DNA of 25,396 bases from JAEXNA01 sp050486105 (GCA_050486105.1 JBJHCR010000056.1:1-25396); one strand, 5' to 3'. Positions 7,979-16,580 are shown, counted from the stretch's first letter. Numbers and translations: made by a program. The notes: generated by a model from the letters alone, not told the origin.

Positions 7979-8048
7979 ATCGAGGTGTTGAGGACCCTTG
8001 GCCTTTCATCCCAAAGGCTGATCTGGAAGGGTTGAGAGCTGCTTAGTT

Positions 8049-9047
8049 TTGGGTCTTCTGGAAAGTTATATCCCCGCCGACTTTGGAGAGATTGAGACCG
8101 TTGGTCTGCTCTCTCAGGTTAGCGTCGGACTTGTGATTCCGGTGTTTGGACGTCCGAAGTACCTCAAACGATGCCTCAAGAGCCTGGAAGCCAGCGATCT
8201 TCAAGATTGCCTGGTTTGCTTGGTTGACGAGAGTCTGGCCCAGACCGTCCCCTCGGGTTTTGATGGATTCGAGACCTGGAGTGGAGTGGACTCACCAGGT
8301 TGCGATTTTCCGAACCGAAGAAACTTGCCTTTGGGGGAACTCGCCGCTCAGGCTCGGAGCGAGTGGTCTTGTTGTGCCTTCACTTCAGCTGGAATGCTCA
8401 AATCTGACTTAAGATGTGTACCCCGACCGCGTTCGGGTTCCACGGTCTATATCAAGAACGGCTTTGTTCCCTGGCTCTGGCGCAAACTGCCAACCTGGTG
8501 GCGCGCCAATCAGGTGATGGGTGGGAAGAGAGCCAACGAGTTGGTTCGAAACTGGGCGCCTAAGGGCTTTCCCGTGGTCAAGATCTTTAAGCACCACCAC
8601 GGAAATATGTTCGACAGTTACAGGCATGCCTGGAGGATGTTGGCAGAAGGCTTAGGGTGTAATCTTCTAGCATGCCTCGATTCCGATGCGATCGTTAGGC
8701 CGGATTGGCTGAACCGTCTACGCGAACTTCATCAGCGTTACCAAAGCCAGACTTCTCCCCTGGTGGTGTCAGGATTTCACACGAACTCGCACCCCACTTT
8801 GGTCGAAGAGTTTGACTGTCGGAAAAAGCAAAGTCTCGGTGGAATAAACTTGATGTTCCACCGTGAGATTTGGCCATCCATGGTGGAAACCAGCCTCACC
8901 CACTTGGGATGGGACTTTGAACTCTGCCAAAAGGTCCTCGAAAACGGGGGGACGCTGTTAGCCACAAGACCGTCAGTGGTCCAACATCTTGGACGCTTCG
9001 GACTCTGGTCCCATCCCCTGAGATACGATAGGGCGCCTGATTTTTGA
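8049..9047 (+). CDS. GT-A fold glycosyltransferase (family 2-like)
   Basis: About 332 residues. The start of the GT-A nucleotide-sugar fold is visible at about 27-65 (VGLVIPVFGRPKYLKRCLKSL, then LVCLVDES). The metal-binding DxD motif is DSD in LLACLDSDAIVRPDWLNRL, roughly residues 216-218. The GGINLMFHRE and THLGWDFELC segments match the acceptor-side region where GT2 enzymes keep the catalytic acid (WDFELC). Between the first strand and the DxD there is a longer and more basic/Trp-rich segment than in ordinary GT2 enzymes (VPWLWRKLPTWWRAN). TTG at 8049 is the furthest upstream start; GTG at 8133 is less likely because it would remove the first strand. Donor and acceptor unknown. Not visibly in an operon. 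Confidence 0.7.
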   Translation: MGLLESYIPADFGEIETVGLLSQVSVGLVIPVFGRPKYLKRCLKSLEASDLQDCLVCLVDESLAQTVPSGFDGFETWSGVDSPGCDFPNRRNLPLGELAAQARSEWSCCAFTSAGMLKSDLRCVPRPRSGSTVYIKNGFVPWLWRKLPTWWRANQVMGGKRANELVRNWAPKGFPVVKIFKHHHGNMFDSYRHAWRMLAEGLGCNLLACLDSDAIVRPDWLNRLRELHQRYQSQTSPLVVSGFHTNSHPTLVEEFDCRKKQSLGGINLMFHREIWPSMVETSLTHLGWDFELCQKVLENGGTLLATRPSVVQHLGRFGLWSHPLRYDRAPDF

Positions 9048-9199
9048 CTTCTCCTTTCCCAGGCTAGCAAACCCCCCCGAAGGTCCACACGAGAAGCAAC
9101 GGCGCGGGAACCAGAAAGCTCACGAAGTTGGCGCATCGAGGGCATCGCTGCCAACAGGAACTCAGACCAAAAACTCACTAGAGGCGAGTCGGGGACGCT

Positions 9200-9451
9200 C
9201 TATTGCTCCTTAGGATGTCCCCCCATAGTCACCAGCAGCAAGGTTTCTTCCAGGGCTTCCACCGCGTGCAGCACATCCTTGGAGAAAACCGCGCTCTGCA
9301 GGGGCGCAAGCTCCATCGCCCGCTCTTTGGTGGAACTGGAAAATCGGATCTTGCCCTCCAGGACCAAGGCGGTGGCCGGACCCTGGGAGTGGTGTTCTTT
9401 CATTCCCGCCCCAGGACGACAGCGCCAAGCGGGCTGAACGGAGTGAGGCCA
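9200..9451 (-). pseudogene. Cupin-domain remnant lacking its N-terminus
   Basis: The frame encodes the second half of a small cupin: RPGAGMKEHHSQGPATALV, LEGKIRF, then FSKDVLHAVEALEETLLLV. That covers the G-x5-H-x-H-like metal motif and the second cupin motif. The only ATG (9403) sits inside the first motif and would give 67 residues missing the first strands. Cupin-like sequence continues upstream in the same frame (WRCRPGAG) to about 9451. The frame stays open to about 9486, inside the PIN gene, without an ATG, GTG or TTG. It therefore looks 5'-truncated, perhaps when the toxin-antitoxin pair inserted. If it starts at the ATG it would be an unusually short cupin. Confidence 0.5.
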
Positions 9452-9474
9452 AGTTCTGACCGTTCTGTCGAAGC

Positions 9475-9864
9475 CTACCAGATCACCTTCAGGCCCTCAA
9501 AGTGATGGAAGGCCTCGTCGCAGCTCAGCAGACTTAAGTCGTTCTCGAAAGCTTGGGCAGCCAGGAGGCGATCAAAAGGGTCGCGGTGCTTTGTCTCCCA
9601 ACGCCCTGCTCGCACCGCCTCCGACCCATGCAAAGGCAAGAGGGTAGCGCCCAGTCGTGAAAGGGTGAACTCCCAGTTTTCGAGCAGGCTCAACGGACAG
9701 GACAGTTTCCCGATCCTGGTCTTGGTGGCGATTTCAAAGAGACTGACGGCCGAAACCTTCGGAAAAACGCTTGGCTCGATCAAGATGGTACGAACCTGGC
9801 TTGAAAGCTTTTCCGGCTCAGCCAAGGCCCAGAGCAAGGTGTGGGTATCAAGCAGATAAGTCAT
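9475..9864 (-). CDS. PIN-domain toxin ribonuclease (VapC-like)
   Basis: 129 residues from the ATG that overlaps the antitoxin stop (ATGA). The PIN fold acidic residues are visible: the first Asp in YLLDTHTLLW (D6), the Glu in SLFEIATK, and the Asp in RDPFDRLLAAQA, followed by LLSCDEAFHHF. PIN toxins cleave tRNA or rRNA and are held inactive by the cognate antitoxin. A TTG three codons earlier is possible, but the 4-base overlap with the antitoxin favours the ATG. It is the second gene of the pair, as is usual. The decayed cupin lies directly downstream. Confidence 0.88.
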   Translation of the reverse strand: MTYLLDTHTLLWALAEPEKLSSQVRTILIEPSVFPKVSAVSLFEIATKTRIGKLSCPLSLLENWEFTLSRLGATLLPLHGSEAVRAGRWETKHRDPFDRLLAAQAFENDLSLLSCDEAFHHFEGLKVIW

Positions 9865-10088
9865 ACCCCCCAATCTCTGAGTTCTTCCTCAGTAAGGGGC
9901 TCGAAAATCTCCTCCCCCACGGTGAATTCCCCACGAAGAAAGCCCAGTTCTCGCTCTTGCCTGGGCACAACCGGAACGAGACGCACATAAGGTATCCCGG
10001 CTTTAGCAATGACGATCTCCTCCCCTTGACAAGCTCGTTCAAGCAAGCGCGAGAGGTGGGTCTTGGCTTCATGGATATTGTACTGCAC
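9861..10088 (-). CDS. Phd/YefM-type antitoxin
   Basis: 75 residues. The N-terminal fold is classic for this family: YNIHEAKTHLSRLLERACQG, then EEIVIAKAGIPYVRLVPV. The C-terminal half (FEPLTEEELRDWGV) is the toxin-wrapping tail. The GTG start at 10088 is five bases from a 23-bp palindrome that is the likely operator for autorepression by the antitoxin-toxin complex. Stop and toxin start overlap (ATGA). Confidence 0.9.
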   Translation of the reverse strand: MQYNIHEAKTHLSRLLERACQGEEIVIAKAGIPYVRLVPVVPRQERELGFLRGEFTVGEEIFEPLTEEELRDWGV

Positions 10089-10092
10089 GAAC

Positions 10093-10115
10093 TTAGTCTA
10101 CAGTTTGCAGACTAA
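10093..10115. promoter_or_regulatory. Palindromic operator of the Phd-PIN operon
   Basis: TTAGTCT (10093-10099) and AGACTAA (10109-10115) are perfect inverted arms. The centre continues the symmetry with CA (10101-10102) and TG (10106-10107). It lies right upstream of the antitoxin GTG. Palindromes in this position are typical binding sites of Phd-family antitoxins. Confidence 0.6.
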
Positions 10116-10147
10116 GGTGGTCAAGAAGCCTCGAGCACCAAGAGGAC

Positions 10148-11599
10148 CTACGGCAATCGCCCCTGCACAGACTCTTCAGCCCGGTCCAAGTCCAAGAGGA
10201 ACGGATTCACACTCCTTGCGAGATGCTCGAACCAAAGCTGTAACGCTTTTGCCTTATCACCCGAGAGGAATCGTTCCTGGCTGACCTGATCGCGATGTTT
10301 AAGCATTCTGACGTAGAGGTTCGGTATCTCAGCCAGAAGGCTCCTACTGAGCAACGTCTCTCCAACTTGATCAATAGCCCCCGGCAGGGACTCTTCCAGT
10401 GGGCTAGCGAGTGGAGGCACGGTGGTTTGCACCATCACCTCACGGAACTCCGGGTCAGTGAATCTCTGTTGCAAGCCACTCTTGACCGATGCGAACGCTC
10501 TGGCAATGATTTTATGAGCATCTTCGGCAAACTCTACTTGCAATCCACTGAGGTCGGTCCGGAGATGAGACCCAGAGAAAAACATCGTCAGTTCCAAATC
10601 CGTTCGCAAATTGGCCAAAAGATAGAATCCGGCTACCGTCACCCCTTGACGGACCCAAAAAACCCGGTGATACCTTTCAGTGACGTCTGGGAGAATTAAG
10701 TCTTCTGGATTCGGGAGCAAAGGTCCTGACGAAGCAAAAGTATGGGAATCTCGACCGCTGGCAAAAAACCAGACTCCGATCTTCGGCAACTCCTGTGCCT
10801 TGATGGAAACCTTTGAAACCGGTAAGACTCCCGGCAGCCCCTCGAGAGACTGCAGGAGAAATTTACCTTTGTCGCCCTCTGACAACCGGCCTTGAAAAAC
10901 GGGTCTTCTCAATCGCTGATTGTGAAAGTCACCACGAGGAAAAATCTTGGAGAGTAAGCGTCCGTCCAAAATTATGGGCACCTGAGAGACAAAACATCGA
11001 TCTTCGAGCTTCCCTGCAATCTTCAGATGACGCTTGGTAACGTCCGAAAACCTGGGCAAATACCGTCCAAAAAAGGACTCTTCTCCCTGAAAATGGCTCA
11101 CTGTCAGTCGCAGCCCATCCTGAGAGATTTGGGCCCACAATCGCCGTGATTCGGAGTCGAGAGTGTTCGCGTCATCGCCGGCGAAAACGGGCTCTCCCAG
11201 TTCGCCCCCATGCCTTACAGCCAAGACAAAGGACAAGCGACTTTGCTCGACAATGGACCGCAAGGCCATGGCCAACTGATGAACAGGATTGTCCTGATCG
11301 AGGGCCGCCTCCTCGAGGGCAGCAATAATGAGAGCCTCAGAAGGGAACTCTTGCTCTTCCGAAGGGCAGCAGAAAAACGAGGTTGCCACCCTGGACTGCC
11401 GGACTTGGAGCACCGGAACTTGCCATAGATTCGCCGCCTGAACGATCTTCAGCACCCAATCGTATTCGGAAGGCAGAGCAAAAGAGGCCAGCTTCTTTAG
11501 AGCCTTCTCTCTGGCTACGGTGAAGGCTCCCTCAGAGTCCACCTCCCCCTCAGAAGATTTCCTCTCTAGAAACGCCTTGAGGTCTAGACCGTCACTCAT
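10148..11599 (-). CDS. Large protein of unknown function with a possible GHKL-like N-terminus
   Basis: 483 residues from ATG 11599. A TTG at 11626 would add nine residues, but neither start has a strong ribosome site. No signal peptide or membrane segment. The N-terminal pattern GAFTVAREKALKKLASF, then WVLKIVQAANLW, resembles the start of large cytosolic proteins in which a strand is followed by a KIVQAA helix, in the manner of HSP90/histidine-kinase-type ATPase folds. Later segments are VPIILDGRLL, FWVRQGVTVAGFYL and HLRTDLSGLQVEF. The ATP-binding N-box and G-box of true GHKL enzymes are not evident, so this may be a degenerate or unrelated fold. It ends 60 bases before the antitoxin start, on the same strand. 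Confidence 0.7.
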   Translation of the reverse strand: MSDGLDLKAFLERKSSEGEVDSEGAFTVAREKALKKLASFALPSEYDWVLKIVQAANLWQVPVLQVRQSRVATSFFCCPSEEQEFPSEALIIAALEEAALDQDNPVHQLAMALRSIVEQSRLSFVLAVRHGGELGEPVFAGDDANTLDSESRRLWAQISQDGLRLTVSHFQGEESFFGRYLPRFSDVTKRHLKIAGKLEDRCFVSQVPIILDGRLLSKIFPRGDFHNQRLRRPVFQGRLSEGDKGKFLLQSLEGLPGVLPVSKVSIKAQELPKIGVWFFASGRDSHTFASSGPLLPNPEDLILPDVTERYHRVFWVRQGVTVAGFYLLANLRTDLELTMFFSGSHLRTDLSGLQVEFAEDAHKIIARAFASVKSGLQQRFTDPEFREVMVQTTVPPLASPLEESLPGAIDQVGETLLSRSLLAEIPNLYVRMLKHRDQVSQERFLSGDKAKALQLWFEHLARSVNPFLLDLDRAEESVQGRLP

Positions 11600-12051
11600 A
11601 CTCTTAAGAGATGTGTCGTGCCCCAAGACAATCCTGCCTGGCCTCGTGGGACGGATTCACACCGCAGAAACCGGCTTTGGACCTCCACCCTGAGCGGACC
11701 GGACACAGCTTGCGAAACTTTAAGGTGCTCGCCTTAAGACCAAGTAATCTTTCCCTTGCCGATCGGAGCTCCAGTTTCTTCGACTTGGGCCGTTGGGTTC
11801 AGATCGGACAAGACTTTGGTTTACAAACCGCCGGTTCCGCTCACCGTTCAGGCACACCTAAAGAAGCCCATGGCAAACTGGTGAGTGCTTCAAACTAGTC
11901 GGTCTTTTCTCTTTTCTCTCAATCCTCCAGCCCCAAGAGCTACTGTTCAACAGTCCTCACGAAACCGGATTCCGGAGGTCATTTTGTCAGAGGGTCGGAT
12001 AAGGTGTTCCTATTCTTGTGAAATGCCCTCCATAGGACTATCCTAGGAGAC
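11600..12051. other. Intergenic region with no supported gene
   Basis: Between the divergent unknown gene (minus) and the histidine kinase (plus). Short frames exist on the plus strand (for example 11611-11898) but they read as Ser/Arg/His-rich noise. A dyad TAGGA-CTA-TCCTA lies at about 12033-12046. No RNA gene was recognised. Confidence 0.5.
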
Positions 12052-12150
12052 ATGGTACTGCTGATCCAAATTGATATCGAAGCTCGAATCGCCTTTTGGC
12101 CAGGTTCTTTTCCGTTTGCCCATCCTCGCATTCTGGTGAGACTACGGTGA
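12052..12150 (+). CDS. Possible 32-residue leader peptide ahead of the kinase
   Basis: An ATG preceded by AGGAG (12045-12049, only two bases spacing) opens a 32-codon frame. Its TGA (12148-12150) overlaps the GTG start of the kinase (GTGA). The peptide is hydrophobic/basic and ends VRLR. The overlap is what translational coupling would need, but the tight ribosome-site spacing and lack of homology keep this doubtful. Confidence 0.3.
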   Translation: MVLLIQIDIEARIAFWPGSFPFAHPRILVRLR

Positions 12151-14204
12151 CGAACTCTGATCGCTTCCAGCAGCAGCGCGAAGCGCTTATGGCCCTGATC
12201 GCCTCAGATCTCCCTGAGCAAGCAGACCTTATGGCCAGACTTCGGAGACTTTGCCTAAGAACCGCGACAGCCCTCGAAGTGGCCCGAGTGGGGATCTGGA
12301 ATTTCAACAAGGAGGGCACAGCCCTGGTATGCACCTTGCAGTTCGCAGGGACTCAAGAGAACTTCACCTCGGGGGTCGTGCTGCATCAATCAGATTTTCC
12401 TAGTTATTTCGAAGCTCTGAAAACAGGGTGTTTGATCGATGCCGACGACGCCCTGGGAGACCCCAGAACGAGCAGCTTTTCGGAGCCCTATCTTCAGCCT
12501 TTGGGAATCACCTCCATGCTCGACGGGCCCATACATCTCAATGGAAAACTCGAAGGGGTTCTGTGTTGTGAACACATCGGGGAGAAGCGGACCTGGCACG
12601 AAGATGAAAAGACTTTTGTCCTGGCGCTGGCCAACCTGGTCTCTTTGGCTCTGGAGAGCTGGGAGCGGCGGCAAGCCGAACTCGCCCTGCAGGAGAGTCG
12701 AGACCACTATCAAGCGATCGTTAGCAACCTGCCCCTGGCTGTCTGTCGCTGGCGTCCGGACTACACCATCACTTATGCCAACAGTCGTTATCGAAAGTTG
12801 TTCGCTGAAGGTGCCAAGGTGATCGGTGAGCGCTGGATCGATCTGCTGCGGCCAGAGCGGCAAGCCGAGGTGGAGCGTACCATTGATGATCTCATCAGGG
12901 ATCCAAAACTCCTGAGCTACGACAACGAGACGCAAGCACAAGATGGAAGTCATCACTGGATGACCTGGTTCGAAGTACCAATTTTCGACGAATCCGGGCA
13001 CCTGTGTGAGTTCCAGTCCGTCGGAATAGACATCACCGACCGAAAGCGCCTGGAAGCCAAATTTCATCAAGCCCAGAAAATGGAGTCCGTAGGAAGATTG
13101 GCTGGTGGGATCGCCCACGACTTCAATAATATGTTAGGAATCATTCTGGGCAACGTTCAACTAGTATTGGAAGAATGCAATGCTGAGGACCCTATCGCCT
13201 CCGAGCTCCTAGAGATCGAAGCGGCAGCTCAGCGATCGGCTGACTTAACTCGACAGCTCCTCGCCTTTGCTCGTCAACAGACTATTGCCCCCAAGGTACT
13301 CGACCTCAATGATGCCATCACTCAAATGTTAAAAATGCTGCGGCGCCTCATCGGAGAAGGGATCGACTTGGATTGGCGACCCACACCTAGGCTCTGGTCC
13401 GTGCACATAGACCCTTCACAGGTCGATCAAATCTTGGCCAACCTAGCGGTCAATGCCCGGGATGCCCTCAATGGGCGCGGACGTATCGTCATTTCAACAG
13501 CCAACACTGTGCTCGACGAAGCCTTCTGTAGAAAGCATGTGGGTGCTGTTCCGGGAGAGTACGTCGGGCTCACTTTCAAAGACAACGGCTGCGGTATGGA
13601 TGAATCGACCCTGGAGAGAGCTTTCGAACCCTTCTACACCACCAAAGACCCAGGCCATGGATCTGGCTTGGGGCTAGCAACCATCTACGGAATCGTCAAG
13701 CAGAATCTCGGTTTTGTCCACCTGGATAGCGAGTTGGGGCAGGGAACGAAAGCCACCTTGTATTTTCCCAGACACCTCCAGGCGGCCCAGGCTCTCAACC
13801 TTGGTCGCAGTGACCCCAACAACACTCTCCCTAACGGAGATGAGACCGTCCTCATTGTGGAGGATGAGCCCAGTCTCCTGGACCTCAATCGGCGCCTCCT
13901 GGAACGACTGGGATATAAGGTTCTCATCGCTGAAGGTCCGGTGGAAGCTCTCGAGGTTTCGAGAAGATTCCCAGGACCGATCCAATTGTTGCTGAGCGAC
14001 GTGATCATGCCAGGTATGAGCGGCCTGGAAGTCTCAAGGCATCTACACCGGATTAGACCCGAGATGAAAAACCTCTTTGTTTCCGGCTATCCGGCCAACG
14101 AACTCGCCCAACACGGCGTTTCGGAAGAGGATTTCCACTTCTTAAGCAAGCCCTACACTTCTTCGGATTTAGCCCAGAAGGTGAGAGAGGCCCTGGAGAC
14201 TTAA
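12147..14204 (+). CDS. Hybrid sensor histidine kinase (GAF-PAS-HisKA-HATPase-REC)
   Basis: About 685 residues, soluble, with no membrane segment. An N-terminal GAF-like domain (about 15-180, GVLCCEH) and a PAS domain (about 190-300, AIVSNLPLAVCRW to DITDRKRLEAKF) sense the signal. The dimerisation domain has the phospho-acceptor H324 in GGIAHDFNN. The ATPase domain follows with N-box NLAVNARDA, G1 DNGCGMD, F-box FEPFYTTK and G2 GSGLGLA. The receiver domain starts near 567 (VLIVEDEP) with acceptor D618 in LSDVIMPGMSG and the conserved lysine in SKPY. The GGIAHDFNN form and C-terminal receiver are typical of NtrB-like hybrid kinases. GTG 12147 is preferred over TTG 12096 because GGTGAG lies six bases upstream. 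No partner regulator is adjacent. Confidence 0.92.
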   Translation: MTNSDRFQQQREALMALIASDLPEQADLMARLRRLCLRTATALEVARVGIWNFNKEGTALVCTLQFAGTQENFTSGVVLHQSDFPSYFEALKTGCLIDADDALGDPRTSSFSEPYLQPLGITSMLDGPIHLNGKLEGVLCCEHIGEKRTWHEDEKTFVLALANLVSLALESWERRQAELALQESRDHYQAIVSNLPLAVCRWRPDYTITYANSRYRKLFAEGAKVIGERWIDLLRPERQAEVERTIDDLIRDPKLLSYDNETQAQDGSHHWMTWFEVPIFDESGHLCEFQSVGIDITDRKRLEAKFHQAQKMESVGRLAGGIAHDFNNMLGIILGNVQLVLEECNAEDPIASELLEIEAAAQRSADLTRQLLAFARQQTIAPKVLDLNDAITQMLKMLRRLIGEGIDLDWRPTPRLWSVHIDPSQVDQILANLAVNARDALNGRGRIVISTANTVLDEAFCRKHVGAVPGEYVGLTFKDNGCGMDESTLERAFEPFYTTKDPGHGSGLGLATIYGIVKQNLGFVHLDSELGQGTKATLYFPRHLQAAQALNLGRSDPNNTLPNGDETVLIVEDEPSLLDLNRRLLERLGYKVLIAEGPVEALEVSRRFPGPIQLLLSDVIMPGMSGLEVSRHLHRIRPEMKNLFVSGYPANELAQHGVSEEDFHFLSKPYTSSDLAQKVREALET

Positions 14205-14221
14205 AGCGCAAGATCCCTCAG

Positions 14222-14259
14222 GCATCAAAGAAGGCCTGTCAACAGGCCTTCTTTGATGC
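14222..14259. terminator. Strong bidirectional hairpin between the kinase and etfA
   Basis: Perfect 18-bp inverted repeat (14222-14239 and 14242-14259, arm GCATCAAAGAAGGCCTGT) with a two-base centre. It lies 17 bases after the kinase stop and 18 bases after the etfA stop on the other strand. The AAAG/CTTT tracts inside the arms serve both directions, although there is no long U-run outside them. Confidence 0.8.
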
Positions 14260-14277
14260 GCTTTGCAGACGAATCCG

Positions 14278-15228
14278 TCAGAGCTTCTCGGTGAGCTTCG
14301 GCACCGCCTCGAAGAGGTCGTCGACGATCCCGTAGTCGGCCACTTTAAAAATAGGGGCTTCGGGGTTGTTGTTGATAGCCACGATACAACCCGCGTTCTG
14401 CATACCCACCAAGTGCTGGATTGCTCCGGAGATACCCACGGCGATGTAAAGGTCCGGAGTGACCACCCGCCCGGTCTGTCCAACCTGATAGCGATGCTCC
14501 TTCCAACCGGCATCCACCACCATGCGGGAAGCGCCTACGGCCGCATTGAGCTTCTTGGCCAAGCTCTCCAACAGGTGAAAGTTCTCAGGACCTTTCAAGC
14601 CGCGTCCTCCAGAGACCACAATGGAAGCCTCAGAAAGGTCCACCTCGCCACTGGCATCGGCCTTGGTGGAAGCATCGGTGAGCTTGACTCCGTTGTCGCT
14701 GCCTCCGAGAGGCACCGAGCTTGCCGCCACCTCATTGGCCTCCAGGGAAACCTCCACCACATTAGGGCGCAAAGAGCACACGGAAATCCCCTCTCCGCCA
14801 AGTCGAACTCGGGCCCGAACCTTACCGGCGTACTGGGGTCTGAGCGCTCTGGGACGACCATCATCTCCAAAGCGGATCTCTAAACATTCGCTGGCGTAGG
14901 GGGCTTTGAATCGTGCAGCCAAAGTCCCAGCCAATTCTTTGCCGTGGGTGGTGGCCGGCACGATCACCAGCTTGGGTCCGTGCCGCTCCAAGATCGGGGC
15001 CACGGTGGCCACTCGACGAGCCAGGCTGTAGCCATCCTCTTCGACATAGCGCACCTCATTGGCTCCAGCCTTGCCGGCCTCAGCTGACTGGGCTTGGCTC
15101 CCCTTACCAAAGAGTATGACGTGGATCTGATCCGCTCCGGCCCTCTTGGCCTCCGAGATGGCCTCTAAAGTTGCTTTGTTTACTCCATCGGCGGAAACTT
15201 CGCCGATCACGCAGGTCAACTTGCTCAT
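14278..15228 (-). CDS. etfA: Electron transfer flavoprotein alpha subunit
   Basis: 316 residues, the normal length. EtfA binds FAD and with EtfB carries electrons from acyl-CoA or other dehydrogenases to the quinone pool. The C-terminal FAD domain is diagnostic: VSGGRGLKGPENF, VGQTGRVVTPDLYIAVG, GISGAIQHLVGMQNAG and INNNPEAPIFKVADYGIV. The N-terminal domain has the usual PATTHGKELAGTLAARF segment. The ATG lies two bases after the etfB stop. No dehydrogenase or ETF-quinone oxidoreductase is present in the window, so its electron donor is elsewhere. Confidence 0.96.
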   Translation of the reverse strand: MSKLTCVIGEVSADGVNKATLEAISEAKRAGADQIHVILFGKGSQAQSAEAGKAGANEVRYVEEDGYSLARRVATVAPILERHGPKLVIVPATTHGKELAGTLAARFKAPYASECLEIRFGDDGRPRALRPQYAGKVRARVRLGGEGISVCSLRPNVVEVSLEANEVAASSVPLGGSDNGVKLTDASTKADASGEVDLSEASIVVSGGRGLKGPENFHLLESLAKKLNAAVGASRMVVDAGWKEHRYQVGQTGRVVTPDLYIAVGISGAIQHLVGMQNAGCIVAINNNPEAPIFKVADYGIVDDLFEAVPKLTEKL

Positions 15229-15230
15229 AC

Positions 15231-16013
15231 TTACACCACCTTCGCTTCTTCTTTGAGGAGTCGCACCAATTCATCGAGCTTGGCATCCAGGGTTGCTCCA
15301 TCGATGATCCGTCCCGGAGGTCGCTCAGGAGGAGCTTCGTAAGTTTCGAGTTCCACTTTGGCCAAACCACCATCAACCCCAAGGCTGCCGAACTCCACAG
15401 CTTCGATCTTCTTCTTTTTGGCCTTCATAATCTGCATGAGTGAAGGGTATCGAGGCTCACCCCGAACGCCTTTCTCACCGCAAATAACTACCGGGGTCTC
15501 CACGCTGAAGGTCTCGGTGATCCCGCCTTCGATGTCTCGCTTGCAGGTCAGTTTGCCTCCTTCGACTTCCACACTTTGCACCAGTCCCAAATAGGGCACT
15601 CCCAGCAGTTCGGCCAGCATGGGTCCTACGGCACCTCGGTCCGAATCTGAACCCTTAGTTGAGGTGAACACCACATCGAAACCACCCATCTTCTGAATCT
15701 GGGCGGCCAAGGCCGAGGCCACCACCAAGGCGTCATCGGTTTCGGCTCCGTCGGTGTTGATATGAACTGCGGTGTCTGCTCCCTTGGCCAGACACGAGCG
15801 CAGCGCTTCAGAGACCCGAGAAGGTCCCAAGGACAAGGCCACCACTTCGCCCCCATCTTTTTCCTTGATCTGCACCGCAGCTTCCAAGGAATACTCGTCA
15901 TAAGGCCCGATAATGTACTTCGCGCCGTCCGTTTCTAGAGATTTGGCGTCACCAGAAATCTTAACCACTGTCTCGGTGTCAGGAGTCTGTCGTACGCATG
16001 CAATAATCTTCAT
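15231..16013 (-). CDS. etfB: Electron transfer flavoprotein beta subunit
   Basis: 260 residues from ATG 16013, chosen because GGAG lies six bases upstream and the protein then starts MKIIACVRQTPDTE as in the family. A further upstream frame extension has no support. The ETF beta signature region is EPRYPSLMQIMKAKKKKIE. The nucleotide-binding loop region reads GSDSDRGAVGPMLAELLG, where many members have DGDTGQVG, so the AMP/FAD site is somewhat divergent. It is the promoter-proximal gene of the etfBA operon. The 267 bases upstream of it hold no supported gene. Confidence 0.95.
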   Translation of the reverse strand: MKIIACVRQTPDTETVVKISGDAKSLETDGAKYIIGPYDEYSLEAAVQIKEKDGGEVVALSLGPSRVSEALRSCLAKGADTAVHINTDGAETDDALVVASALAAQIQKMGGFDVVFTSTKGSDSDRGAVGPMLAELLGVPYLGLVQSVEVEGGKLTCKRDIEGGITETFSVETPVVICGEKGVRGEPRYPSLMQIMKAKKKKIEAVEFGSLGVDGGLAKVELETYEAPPERPPGRIIDGATLDAKLDELVRLLKEEAKVV

Positions 16014-16280
16014 CGGCATCTCCAATTTTCTAATCTCGGCCTTCGCATCGGACTCAGTGCGCCACAAAGCGCTTCTCCACCGAGCAAAGGAGCAGACCTC
16101 TGAAAAATCACATCAAGCAAAAAGAGCTGTCCCTTTAGGGGATTTCGAGGTCGCGGAGGCGTTCTCCAGAAATCGGCCGGGGCCTTCCTGAGAAGCACCG
16201 CATCGAAATCCCCACGATAAAGCAGCTCTAGCCGTCCCCGCAAAACTTGGCAAAATTCCAACGACAAGTGCCTTAGGAAG

Positions 16281-16580
16281 ATGAGGAAAGAGCTGACCGC
16301 CGGAGTGCTGTTGGGAACTCTGCTGGGAGTCATTGCTTTCGTGCGAGCCCTAATGTGGGGCGTGGGCTCAGAGCTTGCCTCCTGCGTGGCTTTCACCATT
16401 CTGATCGTCTGCTGCTGGGCTAACCTGGTGGGAGCGGCCATCCCATTGGTAGCCCAACGCCTGAAGATCGATCCGACGGTTGTTTCGGGCCCTCTGATCA
16501 CCACTCTGGTCGACGCCTCCGGGCTTTTCATCTATCTCTCTGTAGCCCAAATGATGATCTCGCAGTTGGCGGGGGGTTAG
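16281..16580 (+). pseudogene. mgtE: C-terminal fragment of an MgtE-type Mg2+ transporter
   Basis: The 99-residue frame encodes only the last three membrane helices of the MgtE channel domain, including its hallmark SGPLITTLVDASGLFIYL, preceded by MRKELTAGVLLGTLLGV. A full MgtE has about 450 residues with an N domain, CBS domains and five helices. None of these is found upstream: an in-frame TAA lies at 16218-16220. In a neighbouring frame LGKIPTTSALGR ends just before the join and faintly resembles the conserved RGLxxGEI loop, so a frameshift near 16274 may have hit a longer copy. It cannot make a working channel alone. Confidence 0.65.

Noticed and set aside
11611..11898. 95-codon plus-strand frame in the kinase upstream region
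   Set aside because: Composition is irregular, there is no ribosome site and no recognisable segment.
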